Notes under the pieces: model-generated
What the model was told of the DNA's origin: nothing
Seen by the model: only the letters and a program-made list of their open reading frames with translations
Database searches by the model: none
Shown here: one piece after another, positions 41,664 to 50,569 of the stretch
How the letters are laid out: each line of letters starts with the position of its first letter
Position numbering within the stretch: position 1 is the first letter of the stretch
Assembly (NCBI RefSeq): GCF_009910705.1
Contig: NZ_JAAAXJ010000018.1
Location: 1 to 60,998 of the forward strand
Source of the DNA: Microvirga arsenatis
GTDB taxonomy: Bacteria > Pseudomonadota > Alphaproteobacteria > Rhizobiales > Beijerinckiaceae
Length of the DNA stretch: 60,998 bases
Direction of reading: 5' to 3'
Made by a program: the position numbers and the translations under genes

Positions 41664-42941
41664 TCAGACCTTACTGACATCAACATGTCGGAGATTGATC
41701 AGTCGATCCAGGCTCATTTCTCCCAGTGAGTTGATGCTGAGAAGCCCCATGTTCCGGCTGATCTCGGAGGAAAGGATATTAATCGCGTGGCTGACACCAG
41801 CCTTGCGGCCGGTTGCAGCCGCATACAAGAACGGGCGGCCAACGAAAACGAACTTCGCTCCAAAGGCGATGGCCTTCAGCACGTCCGAACCTCGCCGGAC
41901 ACCGCCGTCCATTATGACGGAGGTCGTCGCTCCGACAGCAGCGGCAATGGCGGGTAGAACACGTAAGGGCGATACCGCTCCATCAAGTTGCCGGCCGCCG
42001 CGGTTCGAGACGACGATGCCATCGACGCCACCATCTCGGGCAATGCAGGCATCCTCCCTGGCTATGATACCCTTCAGAACCAACTTCCCCTTCCACCGTC
42101 CGCGGATCAGCTCCAGATGACGCCAGTTCAAGTGATCCTTGGCGTCGAAGTCCCGTATCACGCTCTTGGCCAGGATCGGCGCGCCACGTGTCGCATAGGA
42201 GTTCTCGAAGTGGGGCATGCCGTGGTTCAACAACGTTCGCAGGAACGCGTCCACCGTCCAGCTCGGTCGCATTATGCCGTCCCATGCCAGACGAAGACTG
42301 GGCCGAAGAGGTGTGGATAAGCCTCTTCGGACGTTGTTCTCGCGATTGGCCGACACTGCCGTGTCCACGGTTAACATGAGCGTTTTGAAGCCCGCCCGCT
42401 CCACTCGCTCCAGCAGTCCGAGGATCTGATCAGGCTCACCTGGAAGATAAGCCTGAAACCAAGCCGCCGGATTCGCCTTGGCGACGTCTTCCAGGAGAAT
42501 GAGGGAAGACCCGCTCATCACCATTGGGATGTTCGCCTGCCCAGCCGCCTGCGCAAGCACCAGATCGCCACGATATGCAGACAAGGCACTGATCCCCATC
42601 GGAGCAATTCCGAACGGGGCGGCATATGTATGCCCGAGCAGCTCAACCTTCTGCGTTCGCTTGGAAACACCGACGAGCACCCGCGGGACGAAGCCGAACT
42701 CTTCGAAAGCCGACCGGTTGTCCCGAAGGGAGGCATTGGTCTCGGCAGCTCCCGACACATACCCGAAGATCGGCCGTGGCAGGTGGCGGCGTGCCGCGAC
42801 CTCGAAATCGTCAAGTGCCAGGACCTTGCGCAGACGGCGTGGGAGGGCAGCAGGCGGCGTTGGCACGATACCCTTCCCAAGTGTGGATTCCAGATTCGTC
42901 GATGAACGCTCCATGCTGCGCAGCGTGTCCGAATTCCTCAT
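41664..42941 (-). CDS. FMN-dependent alpha-hydroxy-acid oxidase/dehydrogenase (LldD-like)
   Basis: A 425-residue protein with GAGGAGA before ATG 42941. It matches the LldD/mandelate/glycolate oxidase family: DDFEVAARRHLPRPIFGYVSG, AAPFGIAPMGISAL, MVMSGSSLILLEDVA, LMLTVDTAVSANRENNVRRG, LVLKGIIAREDA (FMN-binding Lys) and IMDGGVRRGSDVLKA. These enzymes oxidise L-lactate, glycolate or similar 2-hydroxy acids. The active-site motif SNHGGRQ reads SNRGGRQ: residue 314, the catalytic base His, is Arg. That change probably disables oxidation. The gene follows the MFS gene and lies at the end of the Tct/RraA cluster. Confidence 0.85.
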   Translation of the reverse strand: MRNSDTLRSMERSSTNLESTLGKGIVPTPPAALPRRLRKVLALDDFEVAARRHLPRPIFGYVSGAAETNASLRDNRSAFEEFGFVPRVLVGVSKRTQKVELLGHTYAAPFGIAPMGISALSAYRGDLVLAQAAGQANIPMVMSGSSLILLEDVAKANPAAWFQAYLPGEPDQILGLLERVERAGFKTLMLTVDTAVSANRENNVRRGLSTPLRPSLRLAWDGIMRPSWTVDAFLRTLLNHGMPHFENSYATRGAPILAKSVIRDFDAKDHLNWRHLELIRGRWKGKLVLKGIIAREDACIARDGGVDGIVVSNRGGRQLDGAVSPLRVLPAIAAAVGATTSVIMDGGVRRGSDVLKAIAFGAKFVFVGRPFLYAAATGRKAGVSHAINILSSEISRNMGLLSINSLGEMSLDRLINLRHVDVSKV

Positions 42942-42985
42942 GGCAGTTCTCCTCACTTTAATCCCCGACGGTCCTGAGCCAGTCT

Positions 42986-44209
42986 TCACAAGTCGAGGCT
43001 CTTCAGGATCAGCTTGCGCCGGGTATAGACGATCCCGCTGAAGGCGAACGTCGCGACCGCTCCGGCCGCCAGTGGTCCCCGCAAGCCTGTCACGTCGGAC
43101 AGGGCTCCAATAACCAAGGCACCGAGGGCGGGCGCCCCCCGGAAGATCATGCTGTGCAGAGCAAGTATCCTGCCCCGCAGGCGATCGGGGACCGCAAGCT
43201 GGATCACGGTTTGACTGGCGATCCCGCTCACAACCATGCCGAAGCCCACGGTGAACAAAGCAACCACGCCCAGCCATTCCTGAGGCGCGACCGCTGCGAC
43301 GAACAGTGCCGCACCCATCAACAGGCCATTGGATAGAGCCATCGTTGCGACGGATGCAGGGTCGGTCCGGCGGCTGAGCCAGACCGCCCCGACCAATGCA
43401 CCGAGGCCAGTCACGGACGTCATGAAGGCGAACCTGCCGGCGTCCGACCCGAACAGGGCCGCATAGCTCGGCATGAGTTCAAGGATAGGGCGGATGCAGA
43501 GCGAGACGACCGTCAGCGTCAGGAACATGGCTCCGAGGCCGACATGGCCGGCTGCGTAGCGCCAGCCTTCGACGACGGATGTGATCAGCCCGACGCTGGT
43601 TGAATGGCCGACCTCAGGGTTGACCAAGCGGATGCGGGCGAGCGCCCAGGAGAAGATCGCAAACGTCCCGAAATTGATCGCGAATGCCAGCGTGAGGCTG
43701 CCCTTCTCAATCACGATGCCTGCGATGGCGGGGCCGATGAAACGGGCAGAGTTGAAAACGACGGAGTTGATCGCGACTGCGCTCACCAGGTTCGGACGCT
43801 CGACGAGACTGGGAAGGAGCGCCATGCGGAACGGCTGGTTGAAGGCCGTGATGATGCCGCCGACCAGTGCCAGCACCAGGACCAGCCCCGGGGTAAGCAG
43901 GCCGAGGGCACTGAGGATGGTGAGCAGTCCTGCATGCACCATGAGCAGGGCCTGGCTGATCCGCGTGACCTGCAGCCGATCGGATCGGTCGGCCATGGCG
44001 CCAGCCCATGGGGTCACAAGAACCATCGGGAACAGGTCTGCGAACGCGACCGCACCCAGCCATGCCCCCGAGTCCGTCAGCTCCCAGACCAGCCAGCCGA
44101 GCGCGACCCGCTGCACCCATGTTCCAACGAGCGAGAACACGTTGCCGATGGTGAAGATGCGGTAGTTCGCCTCGCGCAACGCTGCGCGAACTCCATGCCA
44201 CCCGTTCAT
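42986..44209 (-). CDS. MFS transporter (MFS_3/EntS-like)
   Basis: A 407-residue inner-membrane protein with about 12 hydrophobic helices. Diagnostic features are the N-terminal NYRIFTIGNVFSLVGTWVQR, the cytosolic loop AGAMADRSDRLQVTRISQ between helices 2 and 3, and PDRLRGRILALHSM in the second half. This matches DUF894/MFS_3 carriers, which include EntS-like exporters. The start is probably ATG 44209; a GTG at 44242 is an alternative. It is located between tctA and the FMN dehydrogenase; the substrate is unknown. Confidence 0.8.
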   Translation of the reverse strand: MNGWHGVRAALREANYRIFTIGNVFSLVGTWVQRVALGWLVWELTDSGAWLGAVAFADLFPMVLVTPWAGAMADRSDRLQVTRISQALLMVHAGLLTILSALGLLTPGLVLVLALVGGIITAFNQPFRMALLPSLVERPNLVSAVAINSVVFNSARFIGPAIAGIVIEKGSLTLAFAINFGTFAIFSWALARIRLVNPEVGHSTSVGLITSVVEGWRYAAGHVGLGAMFLTLTVVSLCIRPILELMPSYAALFGSDAGRFAFMTSVTGLGALVGAVWLSRRTDPASVATMALSNGLLMGAALFVAAVAPQEWLGVVALFTVGFGMVVSGIASQTVIQLAVPDRLRGRILALHSMIFRGAPALGALVIGALSDVTGLRGPLAAGAVATFAFSGIVYTRRKLILKSLDL

Positions 44210-44258
44210 CGCATCACGCACGCCACCTGGATTATGCCACACTTTCCAACCTGGCCGG

Positions 44259-44382
44259 CTACCTGATCACGATGGCCTGGAAATCACTGACGTTCGTGCC
44301 GACAGCACCGATGACGAAAAGGTCGCTCACGGCATTGAACCCGGTCCACGCGCCGCTTCGCGCAGGAAGGTCATCCGCATCA
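44259..44382 (-). pseudogene. C-terminal remnant, probably of a glycerate-2-kinase-like (MOFRL) protein
   Basis: The frame reads GAWTGFNAVSDLFVIGAVGT, NVSDFQAIVIR-stop. In TtuD/glycerate kinase the C-terminal MOFRL domain ends with LGDLxxTGPTxTNVNDFRAI-L-I, closely matching. Upstream a stop codon interrupts the frame, and no more of the gene is present. It suggests that a glycerate kinase, which would suit the hydroxy-acid genes around, was once here. Confidence 0.5.
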
Positions 44383-44466
44383 GAACCGCCTGGGCTCAGT
44401 CCTGTTCATGGATGCGGGGAAGGGGGCGCGTAAGGCGCCCCTTCCCACAGTTCCCATATGCGGGCT

Positions 44467-45975
44467 TTAGGCCTCTTCCTCCCGGAACGCGACCTCGCGG
44501 GTTTTGCGGAAGGACGGCAGGACCATCAGGATGAACATCGCAGCGGTTGCCACCAGCAGGACGAGGCTGATCGGCCGTTCGAAGAACACGCTCGGGCTTC
44601 CGTCAGAGAGCACCATTGCGCGACGCAGGTTCGTTTCCAGCAGCGGACCGAGAACGAAACCGAGCAGCAGCGGCCCTGGCTCGCACTTCGCCTTCCGGAA
44701 CAGGTACCCGAGGAACCCGAAGCCTGCGGCGAGCACGACGTCGAAGATCCGGTTGTTGATGCTGTAGACGCCAACGCAGCAGAACAGCAGGATGGCCGGG
44801 TACAGGAGACGGTACGGGACGGTCAGCAGCTTCACCCAGATGCCGATCATGGGCAGGTTGATGACGACCAGCATCAGGTTGCCGATCCACATGCTTGCCA
44901 CAAGGCCCCAGAAAATCTGCGGCTGGGTTTGCAGGACCGTCGGACCGGGGGTGATGCCATGGATGATGAATGCGCTCAGCATCATCGCCATCATGTTGTT
45001 GGACGGGATGCCCAGCGTGAGCAGCGGAATGAACGATGACTGCGCGCCGGCGTTGTTGGCGGCCTCGGGGCCTGCCACGCCCGCAACAGCTCCCTGCCCG
45101 AATTCCTCAGGAGTTCTTGAGACCTTCTTTTCCAGGGAGTAGGCGCAGAATGACGACAATGTCGCGCCGCCGCCCGGCAGGATCCCGAGAAAAGTCCCAA
45201 CGCCCGTTCCCCTCAGGACGGCAGGCCAGGCCTGCCGGAAGTCTTCCCGGGTCGGCCACAGGCGACTTAGCTTGCTGACCAGGACACCTCGCCCCTCCAC
45301 GTTCTCAAGGTTCTCGATGATCTCGGTAAAACCGAAAACACCGATGGCGATCACGACGAAATCGATGCCATCGAACAGCTCGATCGCATTGAACGTCAGG
45401 CGTTCTTCGCCGGAGCTCGCATCGATACCGACCATGCCGAGGAGCAATCCGAACAGGATCATGCCGATTGCCTTCAGGACGGGGCCCCGGGCGAGGACGG
45501 TGGCGGCCAACAGGCCGAAGATCATGAGCGAAACATATTCAGCGGGACCAAACGAGAGCGCGAATGACGAGAGCATCGGACCTGCGATGGCAACGCCGAA
45601 CGTCGCCACGGTTCCCGCAAAGAACGATCCGAGCGCGGCAACAGCAAGCGCCGAGCCGGCCTTACCCTTCTGGGCCATCCGGTAGCCGTCGATGGCAGTC
45701 ACCACCGAGGATGCCTCACCGGGCAGATTGACCAGAATGGCGGTGGTCGATCCGCCGTATTGCGCCCCGTAGTAGATGCCGGCGAGCATGATGATGCCGG
45801 CCAACGGGGGAAGATAGAAGGTGATCGGCAGGAGAACGGCAATCGTCGCCGTCGGGCCGATGCCCGGCAACACCCCGATCAGCGTCCCAAGGAGGGCGCC
45901 CAGCAGGCAGAAGCCAAGATTGGTCGGGGTCAGCGCCTCACCGAACCCGAGCATGAGCAGGTCGAGGAATTCCAT
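44467..45975 (-). CDS. tctA: TctA, large membrane subunit of a tripartite tricarboxylate transporter
   Basis: A 502-residue membrane protein with GAGGAG before ATG 45975. It has the TctA signatures GIGPTATIAVLLPITF, YYGAQYGGSTTAILVNLPGE, PGGGATLSSFCAYSLEKK and ASVVTAIDGYRMAQKG, and about 10-12 hydrophobic helices. With TctB and the binding protein TctC it imports carboxylic acids driven by ion gradient. It is the last of the tctC-tctB-tctA series. Its start is 10 bp after the tctB stop. The substrate is set by TctC and is not known. Confidence 0.95.
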   Translation of the reverse strand: MEFLDLLMLGFGEALTPTNLGFCLLGALLGTLIGVLPGIGPTATIAVLLPITFYLPPLAGIIMLAGIYYGAQYGGSTTAILVNLPGEASSVVTAIDGYRMAQKGKAGSALAVAALGSFFAGTVATFGVAIAGPMLSSFALSFGPAEYVSLMIFGLLAATVLARGPVLKAIGMILFGLLLGMVGIDASSGEERLTFNAIELFDGIDFVVIAIGVFGFTEIIENLENVEGRGVLVSKLSRLWPTREDFRQAWPAVLRGTGVGTFLGILPGGGATLSSFCAYSLEKKVSRTPEEFGQGAVAGVAGPEAANNAGAQSSFIPLLTLGIPSNNMMAMMLSAFIIHGITPGPTVLQTQPQIFWGLVASMWIGNLMLVVINLPMIGIWVKLLTVPYRLLYPAILLFCCVGVYSINNRIFDVVLAAGFGFLGYLFRKAKCEPGPLLLGFVLGPLLETNLRRAMVLSDGSPSVFFERPISLVLLVATAAMFILMVLPSFRKTREVAFREEEA

Positions 45976-45985
45976 GTTCCGCTCC

Positions 45986-46450
45986 TCAGAAGGGCCAGAT
46001 GGGCATCTGGACGCCAAGGCCGACGATGAAGACCAGGGCGCCGAAGGCGGTGAGTCCGGCCGTGAGCAGGATCACCTCACGCCACCTGGACTCGCGGTCA
46101 GCAAGGCTTCCGATCACCAGCAGCGAGATGGACGCGGCCACGAAGCCGAAATACTCGGCGATGAAGGCAAAGCCGACAACGGCCAGCAGAATGACCAGGA
46201 GCGGGCGGAGTTGCGGGAAGGCAATGTCCTCTCGCGCCCGGAAGAGGCCGATCCCGCCGACGACAAGCCCGACGAGGATCAGGAGCCAGCAGACGAGCCG
46301 CGGCAGGTATCCCGGCCCCATCGCGGCGGCTGTGCCCATGGTCAGGTCGCGCCCGGCCCAGAGGCCGAGCGCACCGAAACCCACGAACAAGATGGCCGTC
46401 AGAAGGTCCGGCCGATCGCCGGTCCCTCCAGCCTTGCGTGGAGCTGCCAT
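45986..46450 (-). CDS. tctB: TctB, small membrane subunit of the tripartite tricarboxylate transporter
   Basis: A 154-residue protein of expected size. It has four hydrophobic helices: DLLTAILFVGFGALGLWAG, GYLPRLVCWLLILVGLVVGG, LRPLLVILLAVVGFAFIAE and VILLTAGLTAFGALVFIVG, with GTAAAMGPGYLPR, the family motif. The start (ATG 46450) overlaps the tctC stop by one base in ATGA, implying translational coupling. An upstream frame to 46522 is not needed. Confidence 0.9.
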   Translation of the reverse strand: MAAPRKAGGTGDRPDLLTAILFVGFGALGLWAGRDLTMGTAAAMGPGYLPRLVCWLLILVGLVVGGIGLFRAREDIAFPQLRPLLVILLAVVGFAFIAEYFGFVAASISLLVIGSLADRESRWREVILLTAGLTAFGALVFIVGLGVQMPIWPF

Positions 46451-47406
46451 CACTTCTGTTCCTTGACCAGCTTCCAGACTTCCCCGAGCCGCTCCGCGCG
46501 TGCCGGGAGTTCCTTGTTCCACTCTTCCGACGAGCGATAGGAAAGCGGGAGAGACTGCTGCTTGGCCTTTTCCTGGAACTCCGGATTGTCGACAGCCTTC
46601 TTGACGGCATCCGAATACTTCGTCCTGATCGCTTCAGGGACGTCGCAATTCATTGCGATGCCTCGCTCCGAGCTCATGATGACGTCAAAGCCCTGCTCCT
46701 TGGCCGTTGGCAGGTCCGGAGCGATGACGGCCCGCTGGTCGGCGAACTGGCCGAGAGCCTTGAAGGCGGACTTCTCGCTGCCGACGAACTCCCCGACATT
46801 GATCCCCATGGCCATGATGTGCCCGCCGAGCAGCGCCGTCCTCGCCTCGTTCGCGCCGTTGAAGGTGACCGGGGTCAGGTCGATTCCGGCCGATTTCTCC
46901 AGTTGCAGCAGGGCCAGATGCTCGTCCGTTCCGAGGCCGGTCGTGCCGACGCTGACCTTACCCGGATTGGCCTTGGCATAGGCAACCAGATCCTTGAGCG
47001 AGTTGAACTGGGATTTCGCCTGCACGATGAACGAGCCGGGATCCTCGACGATGCGGGCAACCAGGCAGACCTTCTTGGGATCGAAACGGACCTTCCGGTC
47101 CATCTGCATCGTCAGAAAGCCCGGCGTATTGAGAGAGGACAGCGTATAGCCATCGGGCTTGGCCTGCGTCATCGCGGTATATGCAATTTCACCGGATGCG
47201 CCCGGCCGGTTCAGGATGGTGATCTTCGCGCCGAGCTCCTTTTCGATGTAGGGCGCGAGCGTCCTGTGCATGACGTCCGTGCCGCCGCCCGGGGCGAAGG
47301 CGACGATCATTTCGATCGGCCGGTCCGTCGGCCACTCGGCGTGGGCGGCTCCGATGCTGACCAGCATCGACGTGGCAAGCGCGGTATTCCGGATCAGGTG
47401 CTTCAT
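46450..47406 (-). CDS. tctC: TctC, periplasmic solute-binding protein (Bug family)
   Basis: A 318-residue protein with a signal peptide (MKHLIRNTALATSMLVSIGAAHA). It has WPTDRPIEMIVAFAPGGGTD, the conserved Bug start that forms the carboxylate-binding loop, and NRPGASGEIAYTAMTQAKPD. GGAGG precedes ATG 47406. Bug proteins bind carboxylates such as citrate, benzoate, glutamate or nicotinate. It is the first of three transport genes and is 171 bp downstream of the RraA-like gene, with several hairpins between. Confidence 0.95.
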   Translation of the reverse strand: MKHLIRNTALATSMLVSIGAAHAEWPTDRPIEMIVAFAPGGGTDVMHRTLAPYIEKELGAKITILNRPGASGEIAYTAMTQAKPDGYTLSSLNTPGFLTMQMDRKVRFDPKKVCLVARIVEDPGSFIVQAKSQFNSLKDLVAYAKANPGKVSVGTTGLGTDEHLALLQLEKSAGIDLTPVTFNGANEARTALLGGHIMAMGINVGEFVGSEKSAFKALGQFADQRAVIAPDLPTAKEQGFDVIMSSERGIAMNCDVPEAIRTKYSDAVKKAVDNPEFQEKAKQQSLPLSYRSSEEWNKELPARAERLGEVWKLVKEQK

Positions 47407-47424
47407 TCATTCCTCCCATGGATA

Positions 47425-47560
47425 GCGGTCACCGTGACCGCCCAAACGTTTCGGAGTTCCCCTCCGAACTCATTCAGGTTCCATCGCGTAAGCGATGGTG
47501 CCTTGGCCTTCCCCGGCACTCGCCATGCGTCGCGAGTGCCGGATTACCCGCTGATGCGGG
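47425..47560 (-). repeat. Cluster of four inverted repeats between rraA-like gene and tctC
   Basis: A palindrome GCGGTCACCGTGACCGC at 47425-47441 (23 bp above the tctC start), then hairpins CCATCGC/GCGATGG (47481-47498), an 11-bp stem CCGGCACTCGC/GCGAGTGCCGG (47513-47542) and CCCGC/GCGGG (47547-47560). They could set differential expression within the operon or protect mRNA ends. The first could bind a regulator. Confidence 0.6.
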
Positions 47561-47577
47561 CAGATCCGTACGCTGCC

Positions 47578-48255
47578 TTATGACGGCAGTTCGCAGCCCA
47601 GCTTGGCGAGTGTCTCGTTGAACCAGGTCGGCTTGTGCGTGCCTGCCTTGATGGCTTCGATCTGCTTCGTCTCGGCGGCATACTTGGCAGCCGTCTTCTC
47701 GTAGACATCCGCAACGTCGTCGATCGGCACGACGACCACGCCGTCGGCATCCCCGAGGACAAGATCGCCCGGCATGACAACCATTCCGCCGATGGCAATC
47801 GGGCAGTTCACTTCGCCGGGACCGTTCTTGTACGGACCGCGGTGCGTAATCCCGACCGCGTACGCCGGAACGTTCATTTCCAGGAATGCATCCGCATCGC
47901 GAATGGCTCCGTTCAGGACGAAGCCGACGACACCACGCCGTCGTGCATAGTCGAGCATCATCTCGCCCATCAGAGCATTGGTCACCTCCCCGCCGGCATC
48001 CACGACAATCACGTCGCCCTGCTCAGCCATGTCGATGGCCTTGTGCAGCATCAGGTTATCGCCGGGCGGCGCCTTCACGGTCAGGGCCCGGCCGGCGAGC
48101 TTGCCCTCCCGATGCATCGGGCGGAGTTTCGCCCCGCCGGCGCTCATACGGTGCATGCTGTCGCTGACATTGGCGACAGGCAGTTCCCTGAACTTCTCGA
48201 CCCACTCCTGGTCGACGGCACGTTCCCTGTTCCGAACCCTAAATCCTATGCTCAA
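47578..48255 (-). CDS. RraA-family aldolase/decarboxylase
   Basis: A 226-residue protein. The start is a TTG at 48255, chosen because GAGGAG lies upstream and no suitable ATG exists. It has the HMG/CHA-aldolase pattern: VANVSDSMHRMSAGGAKLRP, GDNLMLHKAIDMAEQGDVIVVDAGG, NALMGEMMLDYARRRGV and GFVLNGAIRDADAF. Members are 4-hydroxy-4-methyl-2-oxoglutarate aldolases, oxaloacetate decarboxylases or RraA RNase E inhibitors; here the catabolic context favours an aldolase/decarboxylase. It follows the dehydrogenase gene by 49 bp on the same strand. Confidence 0.85.
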   Translation of the reverse strand: MSIGFRVRNRERAVDQEWVEKFRELPVANVSDSMHRMSAGGAKLRPMHREGKLAGRALTVKAPPGDNLMLHKAIDMAEQGDVIVVDAGGEVTNALMGEMMLDYARRRGVVGFVLNGAIRDADAFLEMNVPAYAVGITHRGPYKNGPGEVNCPIAIGGMVVMPGDLVLGDADGVVVVPIDDVADVYEKTAAKYAAETKQIEAIKAGTHKPTWFNETLAKLGCELPS

Positions 48256-48304
48256 CGTTTTCTCCTCATGGCTTTCGATACTGGGTTTCAAACTTGAGAT
48301 TGGC

Positions 48305-49297
48305 TTAGGTCGATGCCTTCGCGAGCGCACGGTAGTTCACGATCCTGCCGCGGCCCGGATCGCGGCCCTGAATGACGGCTAGGATCCCCTCGACCGCATC
48401 CACTCCGACCCGCGCGTTGGCTTGTTTCGTCACGCCGCCAATATGCGGGGTCACGACGATCTGCTGGCGGCTCCAGAAGGGGTGGTCCTGAGCGGGAGGC
48501 TCGGTCGCGAAGGTGTCGAGGCCAGCGCCCGCGATGTGGCCGCTGTCTACGGCTCTGACCAGGGCGTCCTCGTCGATCAGGCCACCACGGGCAGTGTTGA
48601 CGACAAAGGATCCGGGCTTCATCAGGCCGATGGCCCTCTCGTCGAGCAGGTTGCGCGTCTGCGGGGTCAGGGGGCAATGCAGGCTGACAATGTCGGACGC
48701 GGCGAGCAGGTCTTCGACGGCAGTGTCCCGGGCGACGCCGGCTTCCGCGAAGGCTGCGTCATCGGCAAAGGGGTCGAAGGCGCGGACGTCGATCCCGAGG
48801 GCTTTCGCATACACGGCCGTGTGCCTTGCGATAGCGCCGAAGCCGACCAAGCCCATAGTCAGGCCTGCAACCTCCACGCCAGAGAATCCAGGTTTTTCCC
48901 ACCGGCCGGCGCGCAGGCTGCTGTCGAGCGGCACGATGCGCTTGACGGTCGTCAGCATGAGGGCGATGGCGTGCTCGGCGACCGAGCGGGCGTTGGCACC
49001 GGCTGCCACGATAACGGGGATCTCCCGGCGGGTTGCCGCGTCCACATCAATGTTGTCCACTCCGACACCGTGCTTGGAGAGGACGCGCAGCGAGGGTGCA
49101 GCGTCGATGGCGGCTGCCCCGAAGCGTCCCATTCGGACCACGACCCCGACCGGGTCGACATCGGCGACGATCCGGACCAGATCGTCCTCGTTCGTGTAGG
49201 GAGGGACATAAGCTACACTGTAGCCGTTATCTGCGATGAGCTCGGCGGCCTGCTCGTTGATGGCGGGGCCAGTGACCAGGATGTTGCGGCTATCCAT
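48305..49297 (-). CDS. D-2-hydroxyacid dehydrogenase (SerA-like)
   Basis: A 330-residue NAD-dependent enzyme. The Rossmann fold has GLTMGLVGFGAIAR, and the active-site residues are Arg237 (NTARGGLIDE), Glu266 (TEPP) and His285 (VTPHIGG). No ACT domain is present, so it is not a full SerA but a hydroxypyruvate/glyoxylate-reductase or phosphoglycerate-dehydrogenase-like catabolic enzyme. It is the first gene of the cluster that runs to tctA, and is divergent from the LysR gene with a 190-bp gap. Confidence 0.9.
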   Translation of the reverse strand: MDSRNILVTGPAINEQAAELIADNGYSVAYVPPYTNEDDLVRIVADVDPVGVVVRMGRFGAAAIDAAPSLRVLSKHGVGVDNIDVDAATRREIPVIVAAGANARSVAEHAIALMLTTVKRIVPLDSSLRAGRWEKPGFSGVEVAGLTMGLVGFGAIARHTAVYAKALGIDVRAFDPFADDAAFAEAGVARDTAVEDLLAASDIVSLHCPLTPQTRNLLDERAIGLMKPGSFVVNTARGGLIDEDALVRAVDSGHIAGAGLDTFATEPPAQDHPFWSRQQIVVTPHIGGVTKQANARVGVDAVEGILAVIQGRDPGRGRIVNYRALAKAST

Positions 49298-49487
49298 GCG
49301 TTCCTCGCGGTCGGGTCGAGCGAGGACACGGAGCGAGGCTATCGCACCTTGGGTCTTGTCCTCCCTGGTCCCGAAGTTTTCCTCGGTGTTTCTTTGGCGA
49401 AAATTCGTAACATGGCATTTTCTTGAAAAAAGCGAAAAATTCTGACAATTATGTAAAGCATTTCTGGATTTTCGCCGAGTTGACCAA

Positions 49488-50369
49488 GTGGATATTCGTC
49501 AACTGAAGACGTTCATTGCGATCGTGGAGCATGGAACGCTCGCCAAGGCAGCCGATGCCGTTGGACTGACCTCATCTGCCGTCAGCCAGCAGATCCAGGT
49601 CTTGGAAAGCGAGGTTCGGGCCGAACTGTTCGACCGCTCCACCCGGCCCATGACGCTCAACAGTCATGGTCTCCAGATGCTGGAGGCGGCGCGCAACCTC
49701 GTGCGATCCGCAGACGACGTGATCGACGCGATATCCGGAAAGGCGGTTGCAGGAACCTTCACAATCGGCTCCGTCCGGTCCAGCGCCCTCTCACTGCTGC
49801 CTCGGGCTCTCGTCGCGTTGAAGGCTGACTATCCGGACCTCAGGTTGAAGCTTCATGTTGCCAACAGTGATGAACTCCTGAACGACGTCGTCTCAGGGAG
49901 ACTGGACTCGGCGATGGTTGCGGAGCACCCGGGAATTCCGTCCACGCTGAGGTGGAGCCCGTTCATCAACGAGCCCCTGTTCGCAATCGCACCACGAGGC
50001 ACGCCACAGATGCCTGCGACAGAAATGCTCTCGACTCTTCCTTATGTGAAGTTCAACAGTAGGTTCCGTCTTGCGCAATTGATCGATACCGAGCTGGCAA
50101 AGAGCGGCATCGCCACGAATTTGATCGCGGAAATCGACACCATGACGGCAGTCGTGGCCTGTGTTGTCCACGGCCTCGGTGCATCCGTCGCCCCATACAG
50201 CGCCCTGAAGGAGGCGGTTGGCGAGGTTGTGTCTGCTCCGTTCGGGAAGCCTCAGATCTACCGTCAGATCGGTCTCATAGAACGCCGTACGAGCACGCGA
50301 ACGATTGTGATTGACAGGCTCCACCAGCATCTCGTGAGCTTCAGCGGCGAGTACGGTGTGGCCCGCTGA
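49488..50369 (+). CDS. LysR-type transcriptional regulator
   Basis: A 293-residue protein. The N-terminal HTH is MDIRQLKTFIAIVEHGTLAK, AADAVGLTSSAVSQQIQVLE; residues about 90-290 are the substrate-binding domain. The start codon is GTG at 49488. It is transcribed away from the dehydrogenase-RraA-tctCBA genes, the usual LysR arrangement, so it likely activates that operon in response to its substrate or an intermediate. The shared region has an AT-rich stretch (49405-49460) that may hold its site. Confidence 0.9.
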   Translation: MDIRQLKTFIAIVEHGTLAKAADAVGLTSSAVSQQIQVLESEVRAELFDRSTRPMTLNSHGLQMLEAARNLVRSADDVIDAISGKAVAGTFTIGSVRSSALSLLPRALVALKADYPDLRLKLHVANSDELLNDVVSGRLDSAMVAEHPGIPSTLRWSPFINEPLFAIAPRGTPQMPATEMLSTLPYVKFNSRFRLAQLIDTELAKSGIATNLIAEIDTMTAVVACVVHGLGASVAPYSALKEAVGEVVSAPFGKPQIYRQIGLIERRTSTRTIVIDRLHQHLVSFSGEYGVAR

Positions 50370-50569
50370 GTTTGGCCGCACGATCTGGTCGATCAGATCA
50401 AGACTTCCAGCATGGTGAGAGGAGCCGACCTGACGCCGAGGTCCGGACCGGGTCATGCAAGGAAGTTGCTAATTCCTGAGGAATGTCTGTTGCGCGCTTC
50501 GTCATCAGACATTTGATCGACTTCGTAGATGCACCAAAGCTGCCTCTATCGATCGGCGAATTCTCCAGG

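Noticed and set aside
47578..48255. RraA as inhibitor of RNase E
   Set aside because: The gene lies between a hydroxyacid dehydrogenase and a carboxylate transporter, so an aldolase/decarboxylase of the same family is more likely than an RNase regulator.
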